A stretch of DNA of 7,553 nt, taken from Deltaproteobacteria bacterium (GTDB lineage: Bacteria; Desulfobacterota; DSM-4660; Desulfatiglandales; HGW-15). Every line of letters starts with the position of its first letter. Within the stretch, counting starts at the first letter, position 1. The stretch is from contig JAFDIC010000207.1 of the NCBI GenBank assembly GCA_019308525.1, forward strand, positions 1 to 7,553. Direction: 5' to 3'. A program made the position numbers and the translations under genes. Positions 1-6,011 of this stretch are shown here, piece after piece. The notes below the pieces were generated by a model, which made no database searches, was not told where the DNA came from, and saw nothing but the letters and a program-made list of their open reading frames with translations.

Positions 1-273
1 ACCTATGACGTACGATTGACTCAACGTCTTGTTCTCCAGCCTCGCCTTGAGACCCTATTTGCCTTCCAGGAGGTCGAGAAATTCGGCATGGGTCAAGGTT
101 TTGACTTTGTCGGCTTGAGTGCAAGGCTGCGTTACGAGATCCGGCGCGAGTTGGCCCCCTACGTCGGCGTACGGTGGTCGCGCAAACTGGGTGAAACCGC
201 CGACATAGCCAGATCCGAGGGGGAGGATGTGGAAAATCTTGCATTTGTGGCTGGAATCCGTTTCTGGTTTTGA
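1..273 (+). CDS. copB: CopB/PcoB-like copper resistance outer-membrane protein, C-terminal end (5' end outside window)
   Basis: The reading frame is open from base 1 and ends at TGA 271-273, giving the last 90 residues. The sequence shows a conserved CopB tail: YDVRLTQRLVLQPRLE, then LRYEIRRELAPYVGVRWSRK, then GETADIARSEGEDV, ending VAGIRFWF. The terminal aromatic residue is usual for outer-membrane beta-barrels. Family members sit in the outer membrane and take part in copper resistance together with CopA-type multicopper oxidases. The codon at 16 (TTG) is internal, because the homology-like sequence continues to the left edge. No gene in the window is clearly co-transcribed with it; the next reading frame begins 183 bases downstream. 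Family assignment is by recognition of the motif string and is fairly secure; the substrate is inferred. Confidence 0.85.
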   Translation, partial: TYDVRLTQRLVLQPRLETLFAFQEVEKFGMGQGFDFVGLSARLRYEIRRELAPYVGVRWSRKLGETADIARSEGEDVENLAFVAGIRFWF

Positions 274-456
274 AAGGCAGGGCCGTGTAACGACAGTATT
301 TGCGGATAAATCTCCAGGATTTCGATAGCTGCCTTAGCGTTGTCGAGCTCATTTTGTTCGTCCATGGAAAAGATGCCAATCTCTCCAAGAAGATAATTTC
401 ATTTCCATATGTCAATCATACACGAGATGAAAATCAGGTAAAAAGGGGTACTCTGA

Positions 457-1433
457 ATGGCGGAGTATGATGTCGTTATCGTGGGGGCAAGTTTTGCCGG
501 GCTTTCTGTAGCTTTCCAGTTAGACGGAAGGGTTCTGTTGATAGATCCATACGATATTGGTGTGAAGACTCTGTTCTTCAAGTTTCCGGCAGATTTGCGT
601 TACATGTCAATCATAAAAGGATAGACTTCGATTTGAAGCAACCTTATTGCACCTTCGATTTCGAGAAATTCTGCCACATCCTGAATCTCAAGAACAACGC
701 CGACTTCTTAAAGGCAAAAGCCAAGAAAGCTAGTAAGTCTTCAGATGGTTTATTTATCATTGATACATCCAGCGGGACAGTTTCATCCAGGATCCTTGTT
801 GACGCTACAGGTTGGAAGGCATCTATTGCAGAGTATTTGAAGCCCGGATATGTAAAGATGGATATGTTGAGCTTTGGTATCGAGACGGAGGTTCCTTACA
901 GGTGTGAAGGCTTTCACTTCTTCTATGACCCTGATTTCTTGAAAGATGGGATTTGCTGGATATTCCCTGCCGGCGAGTTTTCAAGGGTAGGGGTTGCGAG
1001 TTACGCAGGCACAAGGAGACTTGTTGGAAAACTGGATTCTTTTCTTGATAGGTTCCATCTCACGCGGCAGAAAGTACATGGAGGGATGTTCTGCTATTGT
1101 CTCAAAGAACCCGTTGTGGACGGTGTATTCGTGGTCGGTTGCGCCCAGGGGCAGACCCTTCCTCTCACCGGTGAAGGCATCAGGAGATGTATTACTACGG
1201 GCATAGAGTGCGGTAGGATAATAGGAAAGATACTGGATGGGGCTATCAGTACGGAGCAAGGTTTGAGTGAGTATTGCAGGGTTGCATTGAAATCAAGACG
1301 CGGCTTTAACTTCTTGCTGAAAGCCCAGGAGAGGTTTCTATCGATGTCTGAGAAAAATATTGAGATGCTGGCGAAATTTCTTTCCAACAGGTTGCTGTTC
1401 AGAATCGCTGAAAAATACTATCGCAGCATTTAG
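457..1433 (+). pseudogene. Geranylgeranyl reductase-family FAD-dependent oxidoreductase, disrupted by deletion/frameshift
   Basis: An ATG at 457, eight bases after a good AAGGGG ribosome site, opens a flavoprotein N-terminus: AEYDVVIVGASFAGL (FAD-binding Rossmann loop), then VLLIDPYDIG. This frame stops at TAG 622-624. From about 567 the family sequence continues in another frame as SVLQVSGRFALHVNHKR and QPYCTFDFEKFC. It runs on through DATGW (second FAD motif) and GQTLPLTGEGIR (third FAD motif) to TAG 1431-1433. The stretch that usually follows the first acidic Rossmann residue in this family (a QTSACG-like block) is missing, so a deletion with frame change near 562-569 fits better than a lone indel. 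Relatives reduce isoprenoid chains or act as halogenase-like monooxygenases. As it stands the gene cannot give the full protein. A sequencing or assembly fault is possible, but a missing block is less easily explained that way. Confidence 0.8.
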
Positions 1434-1436
1434 TGC

Positions 1437-1460
1437 GGGGTCAAGTCTGCTCTTGACCCC
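1437..1460. repeat. Perfect inverted repeat, 9-bp arms with 6-base loop
   Basis: The arms GGGGTCAAG (1437-1445) and CTTGACCCC (1452-1460) are exactly complementary and flank the loop TCTGCT. The repeat begins three bases after the stop of the flavoprotein gene. No T-run follows, so it is a poor Rho-independent terminator. It resembles REP-like or transposon-end palindromes ending in TTGACCCC and sits at the boundary between two gene remnants. Its nature is inferred; only the palindrome itself is seen. Confidence 0.55.
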
Positions 1461-1463
1461 AGA

Positions 1464-1610
1464 CCTTACTATGGCGGTTTGACCTATGAACGACTCGAAC
1501 AGGCGGGCGGCCTTCAATGGCCGGATCTGGCAGGAACCAGCAATCAGGGTGGCGGCATTTTGAGCCGGGAAAGATTGAGAAGCCCACTTGAATTTGTGGT
1601 GAGCAATTGA
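1464..1610 (+). pseudogene. Molybdopterin oxidoreductase (formate dehydrogenase alpha-like) fragment
   Basis: In frame from 1464 the sequence reads PYYGGLTYERLEQAGGLQWP, then DLAGTSNQGGGILSRERL, ending at TGA 1608-1610. The pattern Y-G-G-[IL]-[ST]-Y-E-R-L-E followed by G-[IL]-Q-W-P is typical of the large subunit of molybdopterin-dependent formate dehydrogenases and relatives, where it lies well inside a protein of 700 or more residues. Here only about 40 recognisable residues remain, with no cofactor-binding parts and no start codon, so it is a relic. The TGA is immediately followed, in the same frame, by ftsH-like sequence. The call rests on one conserved motif and is moderate. Confidence 0.5.
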
Positions 1611-2272
1611 TATGACAAGAGCGTCGTTGAACTGAAGGATTTTGAGGAAGCGATTGGTCGTGTGGTCGGCGGCCTTGATAAGAAGAGCCGTCTGAGGGAC
1701 AAGAAAGAAAAGGAAATCGTGGCATTTCATGAAACAGGTCATGCCCTGATAGCGGAATCTTTTCCCACGACAGATCCAGTGAATAAGATTTCCATTATTC
1801 CCAGGGGAATCTCCACCCCGGGGTATACGCTTCAGCTTCCCACCGAAGAACGATATCTCATTACCCGGTCTGAGCTTATGGACAGGATGGGGGAATTTCT
1901 GGGGGAAGGGCTGCCGAAGAGATTGTGTTCGGAGAGGTCTCGACGGTTGCCCACAATGATCTCTTTCGAGCCACCGACATAGCACGAAGCATGATCAAAG
2001 AATACGGCATGAGTGACGAACTCGGTCCAGTGACTTTTGAGCAAGAAAGACGCCCTCTCTTCATCGAGCCCGTTGGACTTTTCCCCACAAATGAGTACAG
2101 TGAAGACACAGCCGAGCGAATCGACGATGAAGTAGCCCAGCTTGTAGTCGACACTTACAAGAAAGTGAGACCAATCCTTGAAGAGAACCAGAAAAAAATG
2201 GAAATGATAGCCAAAGTCTTGCTGGAGAAAGAGGTTATAGAGGGCGATAAGATGGGTGAAATGATTAGATGA
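1611..2272 (+). pseudogene. ftsH: FtsH peptidase-domain remnant with one-base frameshift
   Basis: From 1614 the frame reads [25 protein letters not shown], then the zinc site HETGH (HExxH, near 1728-1742), SIIPRG and [12 protein letters not shown]. All of these are hallmarks of the M41 peptidase domain of FtsH, a membrane-bound ATP-dependent zinc protease. At the G run 1901-1905 the frame breaks: adding one G restores [29 protein letters not shown], which carries the third zinc-ligand region, and the match continues to TGA 2270-2272. The N-terminal membrane segments and the whole AAA+ ATPase module are absent, leaving about 220 of the usual 600 residues. A product from GTG 1662 would stop early. 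A homopolymer sequencing error could explain the frameshift but not the missing ATPase half. Confidence 0.85.
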
Positions 2273-3537
2273 CGTCCAAGAACACGTCCCCAATGCAAAG
2301 GAAAGACCTGTGGGCCATACTCTTGAGTATGTTTGTGATGATGATGGGCTACGGGGTAACCCTTCCTGTTCTTCCCTTCCATATCGAACGGATGGCCCTG
2401 TCGGAAGTGAGTTCGGTAAAAGAGGTGCCTTTTCACGTGGGTGCGTTGACGGGCATCTATGCCCTCATGCAGTTTTTTTTCGCCCCGCTGTGGGGGAAGT
2501 TTTCAGATCGGGTGGGGAGACGTCCCGTCTTTGCCATGGGGTTGGTGGGCTTTTCAATCTTTATGGTCTTCTTCGGTCTCGTGGAAAAACTCTGGTTGCT
2601 CTACGGAAGTCGCATACTGAGCGGCGCATTTTCTGCGGCCGTTCTCCCTGTTGCCAATGCCTATGTATCCGACATCACCACGGAGAAAGATCGCGGGCGG
2701 GCGATGGCATGGCTGGGGAGCAGTATCAGTCTTGGTATCGTCGCAGGCCCTGTACTGGGAGCGTTCCTGTCTCAATTTGACTTTCAAATAAGCGGGCGAT
2801 TTTGGAATCTGAATATTAGTGGTTTTTCAATTCCTTTCTTTGCTGCCTCGCTACTGTCCATAATCGCATTGGGGGTTACGATGAGCGTCCTTCGTGAATC
2901 GATTGATTCTGGGAGAAAGATGCCAAATAAGGCCCCGGTTCCGTCTAAAGGCCAAACAAAATCTAGTCTTGGGACGTGGTTTATTCCCTTGAATTTTGGC
3001 TCATTATTGGTAATGGCCTTTGTCAGCCAATTCGCCCTAGCTGCGTTTGAAGGGACGTTTGCTCTTCATGCCAAAAGAACGTCACAGTTCGGAATTTTGG
3101 AAATGGGCTGGGTATTTGTTGTTTGTGGATCGGTAATGGCTGGCGCACAGGCAATATTTGCAGGCCCGCTCATGGAGCGTCATGGCGAGAAGCGATTGCT
3201 GTCGACTGGATTCTTGCTTATGGCGGGCGGCTTGGTCATGCTCATGACCACCCAAGCCATGCCTTTTATCATGGCTTATGTTGCATTGCTTGCCTTTGGT
3301 GTAGCCTTGATCATTCCCAGTTTGGCCACGTTGGCATCAAAGCATAGAGGGAACCATTCGGGTGCTGCTATGGGCCAGCTAACGGCCGCCAATAACTTGG
3401 GCCAGGCCGTTGGGCCGGCCCTTGCGGGGGCACTGCTAGCAAAAAATATCCATACTCCTTACTTGTTGGTTGCTTCGATCTTATTTCTCACCGCGTTCTA
3501 TAGCATCATTGGTAATTCTCTTTGCAAAAGGAGTTAG
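2269..3537 (+). CDS. MFS drug/H+ antiporter-type transporter, 12 TM
   Basis: This is a 422-residue inner-membrane transporter, the normal length for the DHA1 branch of the major facilitator superfamily. The first membrane helix begins near residue 13. Motif A, GKFSDRVGRRP, lies at residues 76-86 between helices 2 and 3. The antiporter motif C, GIVAGPVLGAF, lies near 156-166 in helix 5. A polar linker near residues 206-230 (RKMPNKAPVPSKGQTK) separates the two six-helix halves. Such proteins usually export drugs or metabolites against protons; the substrate cannot be read from sequence. The ATG at 2269 overlaps the ftsH-remnant stop as ATGA, which suggests translational coupling to the former upstream gene. 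An in-frame ATG at 2293 is an alternative start. No strong ribosome site precedes either one. The gene appears intact amid decayed neighbours. Confidence 0.88.
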   Translation: MTSKNTSPMQRKDLWAILLSMFVMMMGYGVTLPVLPFHIERMALSEVSSVKEVPFHVGALTGIYALMQFFFAPLWGKFSDRVGRRPVFAMGLVGFSIFMVFFGLVEKLWLLYGSRILSGAFSAAVLPVANAYVSDITTEKDRGRAMAWLGSSISLGIVAGPVLGAFLSQFDFQISGRFWNLNISGFSIPFFAASLLSIIALGVTMSVLRESIDSGRKMPNKAPVPSKGQTKSSLGTWFIPLNFGSLLVMAFVSQFALAAFEGTFALHAKRTSQFGILEMGWVFVVCGSVMAGAQAIFAGPLMERHGEKRLLSTGFLLMAGGLVMLMTTQAMPFIMAYVALLAFGVALIIPSLATLASKHRGNHSGAAMGQLTAANNLGQAVGPALAGALLAKNIHTPYLLVASILFLTAFYSIIGNSLCKRS

Positions 3538-3608
3538 TCGCAGGTCAGTAGCACACTGGAGATATGCCCGGTTTCTTCCCTGTTGCAACCAACTCTTTAC
3601 TCCTTTAG

Positions 3609-3633
3609 ATCAACCCTTTTGGGCTGATTGTTT
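3609..3633 (+). terminator. Possible Rho-independent terminator after the MFS gene
   Basis: ATCAACCC (3609-3616) and GGGCTGAT (3621-3628) pair with one A/C mismatch around a TTTT loop, followed by TGTTT. The stem is short and the T tract weak. The location, between the convergent MFS gene and the exported-protein gene, fits a terminator. Confidence 0.3.
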
Positions 3634-3646
3634 CGGAATCCATGGT

Positions 3647-4126
3647 TCAACGTACTTTCTCAATTAGATCCCTGACAACTTTCCTTGCCACGGGGGGATC
3701 CACAGAGAGTCAAACGGACTTTGCCCCTTTGTTGAAAAAATAGTGGGCCTGGCCCATGCCCACAACAAAATAGACCATGGTTCCTTCGAGGTCGATCTCG
3801 CGGAAGTGCCAGAATACCCTCTGATCGCTGGACCGAATCTTTTGAGCCATCTGCGTGGTCGCGGCACCTGCTTCAGCATTGGAGGAATATTCGGAAATCC
3901 AGAGCTTGGCCTTTTGATTCCCATCTGAGTAACTGCCTATATATCCTTCCAGGAAATCGAGGTTCTTACCGTGCAGCCTTTCAATTTCCTTTCTTGCCTC
4001 CATCCCGGATTGCGTGGTTACCAATGCCAGCGGACCTATATACAGGGGTAGCGAATTCCCCTGAGCGGGCAAGGACAGCGAGAGCAGGCACAGCAGGTTC
4101 AGGAAAGCGGCGCGGGCATATTGCAT
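3647..4126 (-). CDS. Exported protein of unknown function, frame interrupted by an in-frame TGA (3710-3712)
   Basis: ATG at 4124-4126 follows an AGAAGGAGAG ribosome site. The first 23 residues form a signal peptide (QYARAAFLNLLCLLSLSLPA, cut near AQG), so the product should be periplasmic. The mature part carries IERLHGKNLDFLEGYIGSYS, KLWISEYSSNAEA and MVYFVVGMGQAHYFFNKG; I recognise no named domain. TGA at 3710-3712 ends a 138-residue product at NKGAKSV. The same frame then stays open for 20 further codons, LSVDPPVARKVVRDLIEK and two more, to TGA 3647-3649. The join reads like a natural strand and helix if the TGA were a Trp codon (TGG). It may be a nonsense mutation trimming the C-terminus, a recoded codon or a read error. 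No clear selenocysteine hairpin is visible just after it. The 138-residue form could still be made. The gene ends facing the MFS gene and is separated from the PPIase gene by 217 bases. Confidence 0.6.
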
Positions 4127-4205
4127 CGTCTAATTCTCTCCTTCTCATGTCAAAAGGGATGTTTGATGCTTCCAATCGTAAACCAATGGCCATGGATTGT
4201 AAATC

Positions 4206-4217
4206 AATGCATGCATT
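4206..4217. promoter_or_regulatory. 12-bp perfect palindrome upstream of the exported-protein gene
   Basis: AATGCATGCATT is self-complementary and lies 80 bases upstream of the minus-strand start at 4126, where an operator could sit. No well-matched -35/-10 pair was found beside it. The rest of 4127-4343 holds only A/T-rich sequence and no gene I can support. Confidence 0.2.
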
Positions 4218-4343
4218 AACCCCTTTTATTTTCTTTTGTCCCAAGTTGATGTTGTTCCCACGTTTTCTCAAAAACACGGAATGGGCACCTCTTAGTAGAT
4301 AGGGAGGGTTGGCAAAAGGGAACCAACATCATGATAAAGGCCC

Positions 4344-5033
4344 CTATGACTCTCTTCCCGAACTGTTTTCGGCTTCCAGCCATTGCCTAATGTTCTTCTC
4401 ATAGATGACGAGTCCGGCGGAGTTCAAGAGGTTATCTTCCCAGTTTTCCATGACCTTCTGGTGCTCCTCGTCCACTATGTCCTGTCTTACGCGATTTCGT
4501 ACCTCCTCAAAGGTCGCCTGCTTTCGCGCCTCCAACTCCCTTACCTGGATAATATAATAGTCTCCCTGGAATTCAAATACATCGCTGATTTCCCCGGGCT
4601 CTAGCGAAAAGATCTGCTTGTGGAAACCATGGAGCAACATGTATTCCACGGCGTTTCTGCACTCGTAAATATCAATGTCAATGCGTCCGCCCGTGGTGGC
4701 CGTATCGGGATCTTCAGAATATTTTCGGGCCACTTCTGCAAATTGCCGCCCCTTCTTGAAAGAAAGGAAGGATGGCTTTAGTTCCTTATGGGCCTTCATG
4801 GCCTTTACATAGGCCTGCTTCTTCCTCTCTTCTGTATCACCACCCCTGATTAGTATCATATTAAGCTTTGCCTTTGCCGGGTATCGATATTCTTCTTTGT
4901 GTCTCTGATAATAATCTTCAACCATCTTGTCCGTAATACGGATCAACTTATCCATCTCCTCCTTGTGGAAAATGGGATACAGACTGGCCATGGTCAAGAA
5001 TTCGATCTCCTTTTGATGCTCGACGTGGAGCAA
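4344..5033 (-). CDS. Parvulin-type peptidyl-prolyl cis-trans isomerase, N-terminally shortened
   Basis: The product catalyses proline isomerisation and, in the PrsA/SurA/PpiC group, helps fold exported proteins. Residues from TTG 5033: a helical segment with VEDYYQRHKEEYRYPAK (about 38-55), then a parvulin domain at about 53-167. That domain contains FAEVARKYSEDPDTATTGGRIDI and FSLEPGEISDVFEFQGDYYIIQV, and a charged C-terminal helix with FEEVRNRVRQDIV follows. Family members normally begin with a signal peptide or lipobox and an N-terminal chaperone helix bundle; neither is present. Family-like sequence (LNNHPEFLHF) continues upstream in frame to TAG at 5103-5105 without any ATG, which points to 5' truncation. 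Internal starts at TTG 4997 (nine bases after AAGGAG) or ATG 4991 are possible. Without a signal it would stay in the cytoplasm. It is the last gene of the minus-strand cluster after the HMA and small membrane genes. Confidence 0.75.
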   Translation of the reverse strand: MLHVEHQKEIEFLTMASLYPIFHKEEMDKLIRITDKMVEDYYQRHKEEYRYPAKAKLNMILIRGGDTEERKKQAYVKAMKAHKELKPSFLSFKKGRQFAEVARKYSEDPDTATTGGRIDIDIYECRNAVEYMLLHGFHKQIFSLEPGEISDVFEFQGDYYIIQVRELEARKQATFEEVRNRVRQDIVDEEHQKVMENWEDNLLNSAGLVIYEKNIRQWLEAENSSGRES

Positions 5034-5080
5034 TCGCGGTACAGATATGAAGTGTAGAAATTCTGGGTGATTGTTAAGAC

Positions 5081-5380
5081 TCAGGAAAGCTGTCTGGGGG
5101 GTCTATAGGGGAGCAATATGAATCCTTTTGCAATCAACTTCGATTGATCCTTGATGAAAAATCCAAGCGGGATCAAAGAAAAAAGGCCCACAATTCCCAT
5201 CTTGCTTGCAGCAATGGTATGGGTCAAGATTAAGCACGTTATACCAAGAGGAAAGTGGTCATGGCCCGAACTTGACGAGCAGAGAGGTGGACAAACCACG
5301 ACATAAAGGATACCAAGGATAAGTATCACCATGAGGGGCAGTAATAGCGGCTTTTCGCTGAGATTCCTTATCCGTCTCAA
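5081..5380 (-). CDS. Small membrane protein with Cys/His motifs, unknown function
   Basis: This is a 99-residue hydrophobic protein with predicted spans at about 11-30, 44-58 and 61-77. A CPPLC pair (Cys30, Cys34) and HDH (His40-His42) lie at the membrane edge just after span 1, with Cys49 and His54 in span 2. The spacing would allow metal binding, and the gene sits 56 bases after a CopZ-like metal chaperone gene on the same strand, so a role in metal handling is inferred. I recognise no named family. The start is TTG 5380, eight bases after AAAAGGG; no in-frame ATG is better placed. The C-terminal end (LPYRPPRQLS) overlaps the open frame lying upstream of the PPIase gene, so its last residues may come from a deletion junction. 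Confidence 0.6.
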   Translation of the reverse strand: MRRIRNLSEKPLLLPLMVILILGILYVVVCPPLCSSSSGHDHFPLGITCLILTHTIAASKMGIVGLFSLIPLGFFIKDQSKLIAKGFILLPYRPPRQLS

Positions 5381-5436
5381 AACAGGAGCCCTTTTACCGG
5401 GGAATTCCCCCCCTTGTCTGCCTGGGCATCGTGTGA

Positions 5437-5640
5437 CTAGGTAGCCGGGTAACCGATTTCTTTGAGTCTATCTGCAATAGTTTCCCATCTGGCGGATTGG
5501 TCCCACCTAAACACAACCGTTTTGGTGCTTTCATCACCCTCGACCGACTCGACACCCTGGAGGGAGCTGATCTCGTTCCTGATGGTCATTATGCAATGGC
5601 CGCAAGAAATAGCAGGGATATTCACAGTTCTTTCTTCCAT
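5437..5640 (-). CDS. HMA-domain heavy-metal (copper) chaperone, CopZ-like
   Basis: This is a 67-residue single-domain protein, the usual length for CopZ-type chaperones that carry Cu(I) in the cytosol to P-type ATPases or regulators. The metal site SCGHC has Cys13 and Cys16 within the expected beta1-loop-helix context (VNIPAISCGHCIMTI). It is followed by ISSLQGVESVEGD and the C-terminal LKEIGYPAT, both typical of the ferredoxin-like fold. ATG 5640 is chosen because AAAGGAG lies about ten bases upstream; the frame extends to 5703 but that part (ICNKWDHQI) does not look like the family. It leads the minus-strand cluster HMA, small membrane protein, PPIase. No convincing promoter was found: the best -10-like box would put the transcript start inside the ribosome site. 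Confidence 0.9.
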   Translation of the reverse strand: MEERTVNIPAISCGHCIMTIRNEISSLQGVESVEGDESTKTVVFRWDQSARWETIADRLKEIGYPAT

Positions 5641-5735
5641 CTTACAGTTACTCCTTTCTAGAATAATTTGGTGATCCCATTTGTTGCAAATTGCATACCA
5701 CATCGTAGCATGTCGGTTTAGGTGGTTGTAATAAT

Positions 5736-5814
5736 AGAATATTCTGGACAGGGCCTATTGCGCACCTCGCAATTTCGGGGCAAAATGTGGATACCAAGTA
5801 TTCACTTGGCCCTG
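5736..5814. repeat. Cluster of inverted repeats in the divergent intergenic region
   Basis: Four perfect inverted repeats lie within 79 bases. They are AGAATATTCT (5736-5745), CAGGGCC/GGCCCTG (5749-5755 with 5808-5814), ATTGCG/CGCAAT (5757-5762 with 5768-5773, five-base loop) and CCAAGT/ACTTGG (5794-5799 with 5804-5809, four-base loop). The long pair encloses the two short hairpins, as in a three-way junction, apart from a two-base clash at 5808-5809. The region lies between the HMA gene (minus) and the response-regulator gene (plus), so operators, a leader RNA or a small mobile repeat are all possible. Nothing else of note was seen in 5641-5920. Confidence 0.4.
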
Positions 5815-5922
5815 TAGGATGGGTAGAAAATATCCTTGGTTCTTCCGCAGGTGCCTTGTCTTGCCAGGCGCGGATTCAAAGAAGCCCTTCGAACCTGATT
5901 TTGATATGATCCTGCCGTGATG

Positions 5923-5938
5923 TGGCACTAATATTGCG
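5923..5938 (+). promoter_or_regulatory. Candidate sigma-54 (-24/-12) promoter for the response regulator
   Basis: TGGCACTAATATTGCG carries the invariant GG (5924-5925) and GC (5936-5937) exactly ten bases apart. The full TGGCAC and TTGC half-sites match the RpoN consensus. Transcription would begin near 5949, leaving about 60 bases of leader before ATG 6012. A sigma-54 promoter needs an enhancer-binding activator, which is not encoded here. The match is strong for an unaided scan, but function is inferred. Confidence 0.6.
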
Positions 5939-6011
5939 TTATACTGCGCTAAGAAGGGATGAACAAGATGTTGGTGACCAGAGACATTCTTTGAAAGGAA
6001 AGCTGCAACAG

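Noticed and set aside
159..365. Minus-strand 68-codon frame starting MDEQNELDNAKAAIEILEIYP
   Set aside because: The N-terminal part looks protein-like, but more than half lies antisense to copB and no ribosome site is suitably spaced before ATG 365, so I do not call it.
409..615. 12-bp direct repeat ATGTCAATCATA at 409-420 and 604-615
   Set aside because: About one or two exact 12-base repeats are expected by chance in a window this long, and the second copy lies in coding sequence.
1338..1985. Minus-strand 215-codon open frame
   Set aside because: It is antisense to the flavoprotein and FtsH remnants, whose plus-strand protein motifs are clear; composition is unlike a real protein.
3664..3924. 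Minus-strand 86-codon frame overlapping the exported-protein gene
   Set aside because: It is a shifted shadow of the exported protein; the true continuation past the TGA lies in the exported protein's own frame.
5660..5689. Promoter-like TTGCAA and TATTCT before the HMA gene (minus strand)
   Set aside because: The implied transcript start would fall within the ribosome-binding site, leaving no usable leader.
5922..6011. N-terminal extension of the response regulator from GTG 5922
   Set aside because: The sigma-54 site lies inside it, the residues do not resemble a receiver domain, and ATG 6012 has a better ribosome site.
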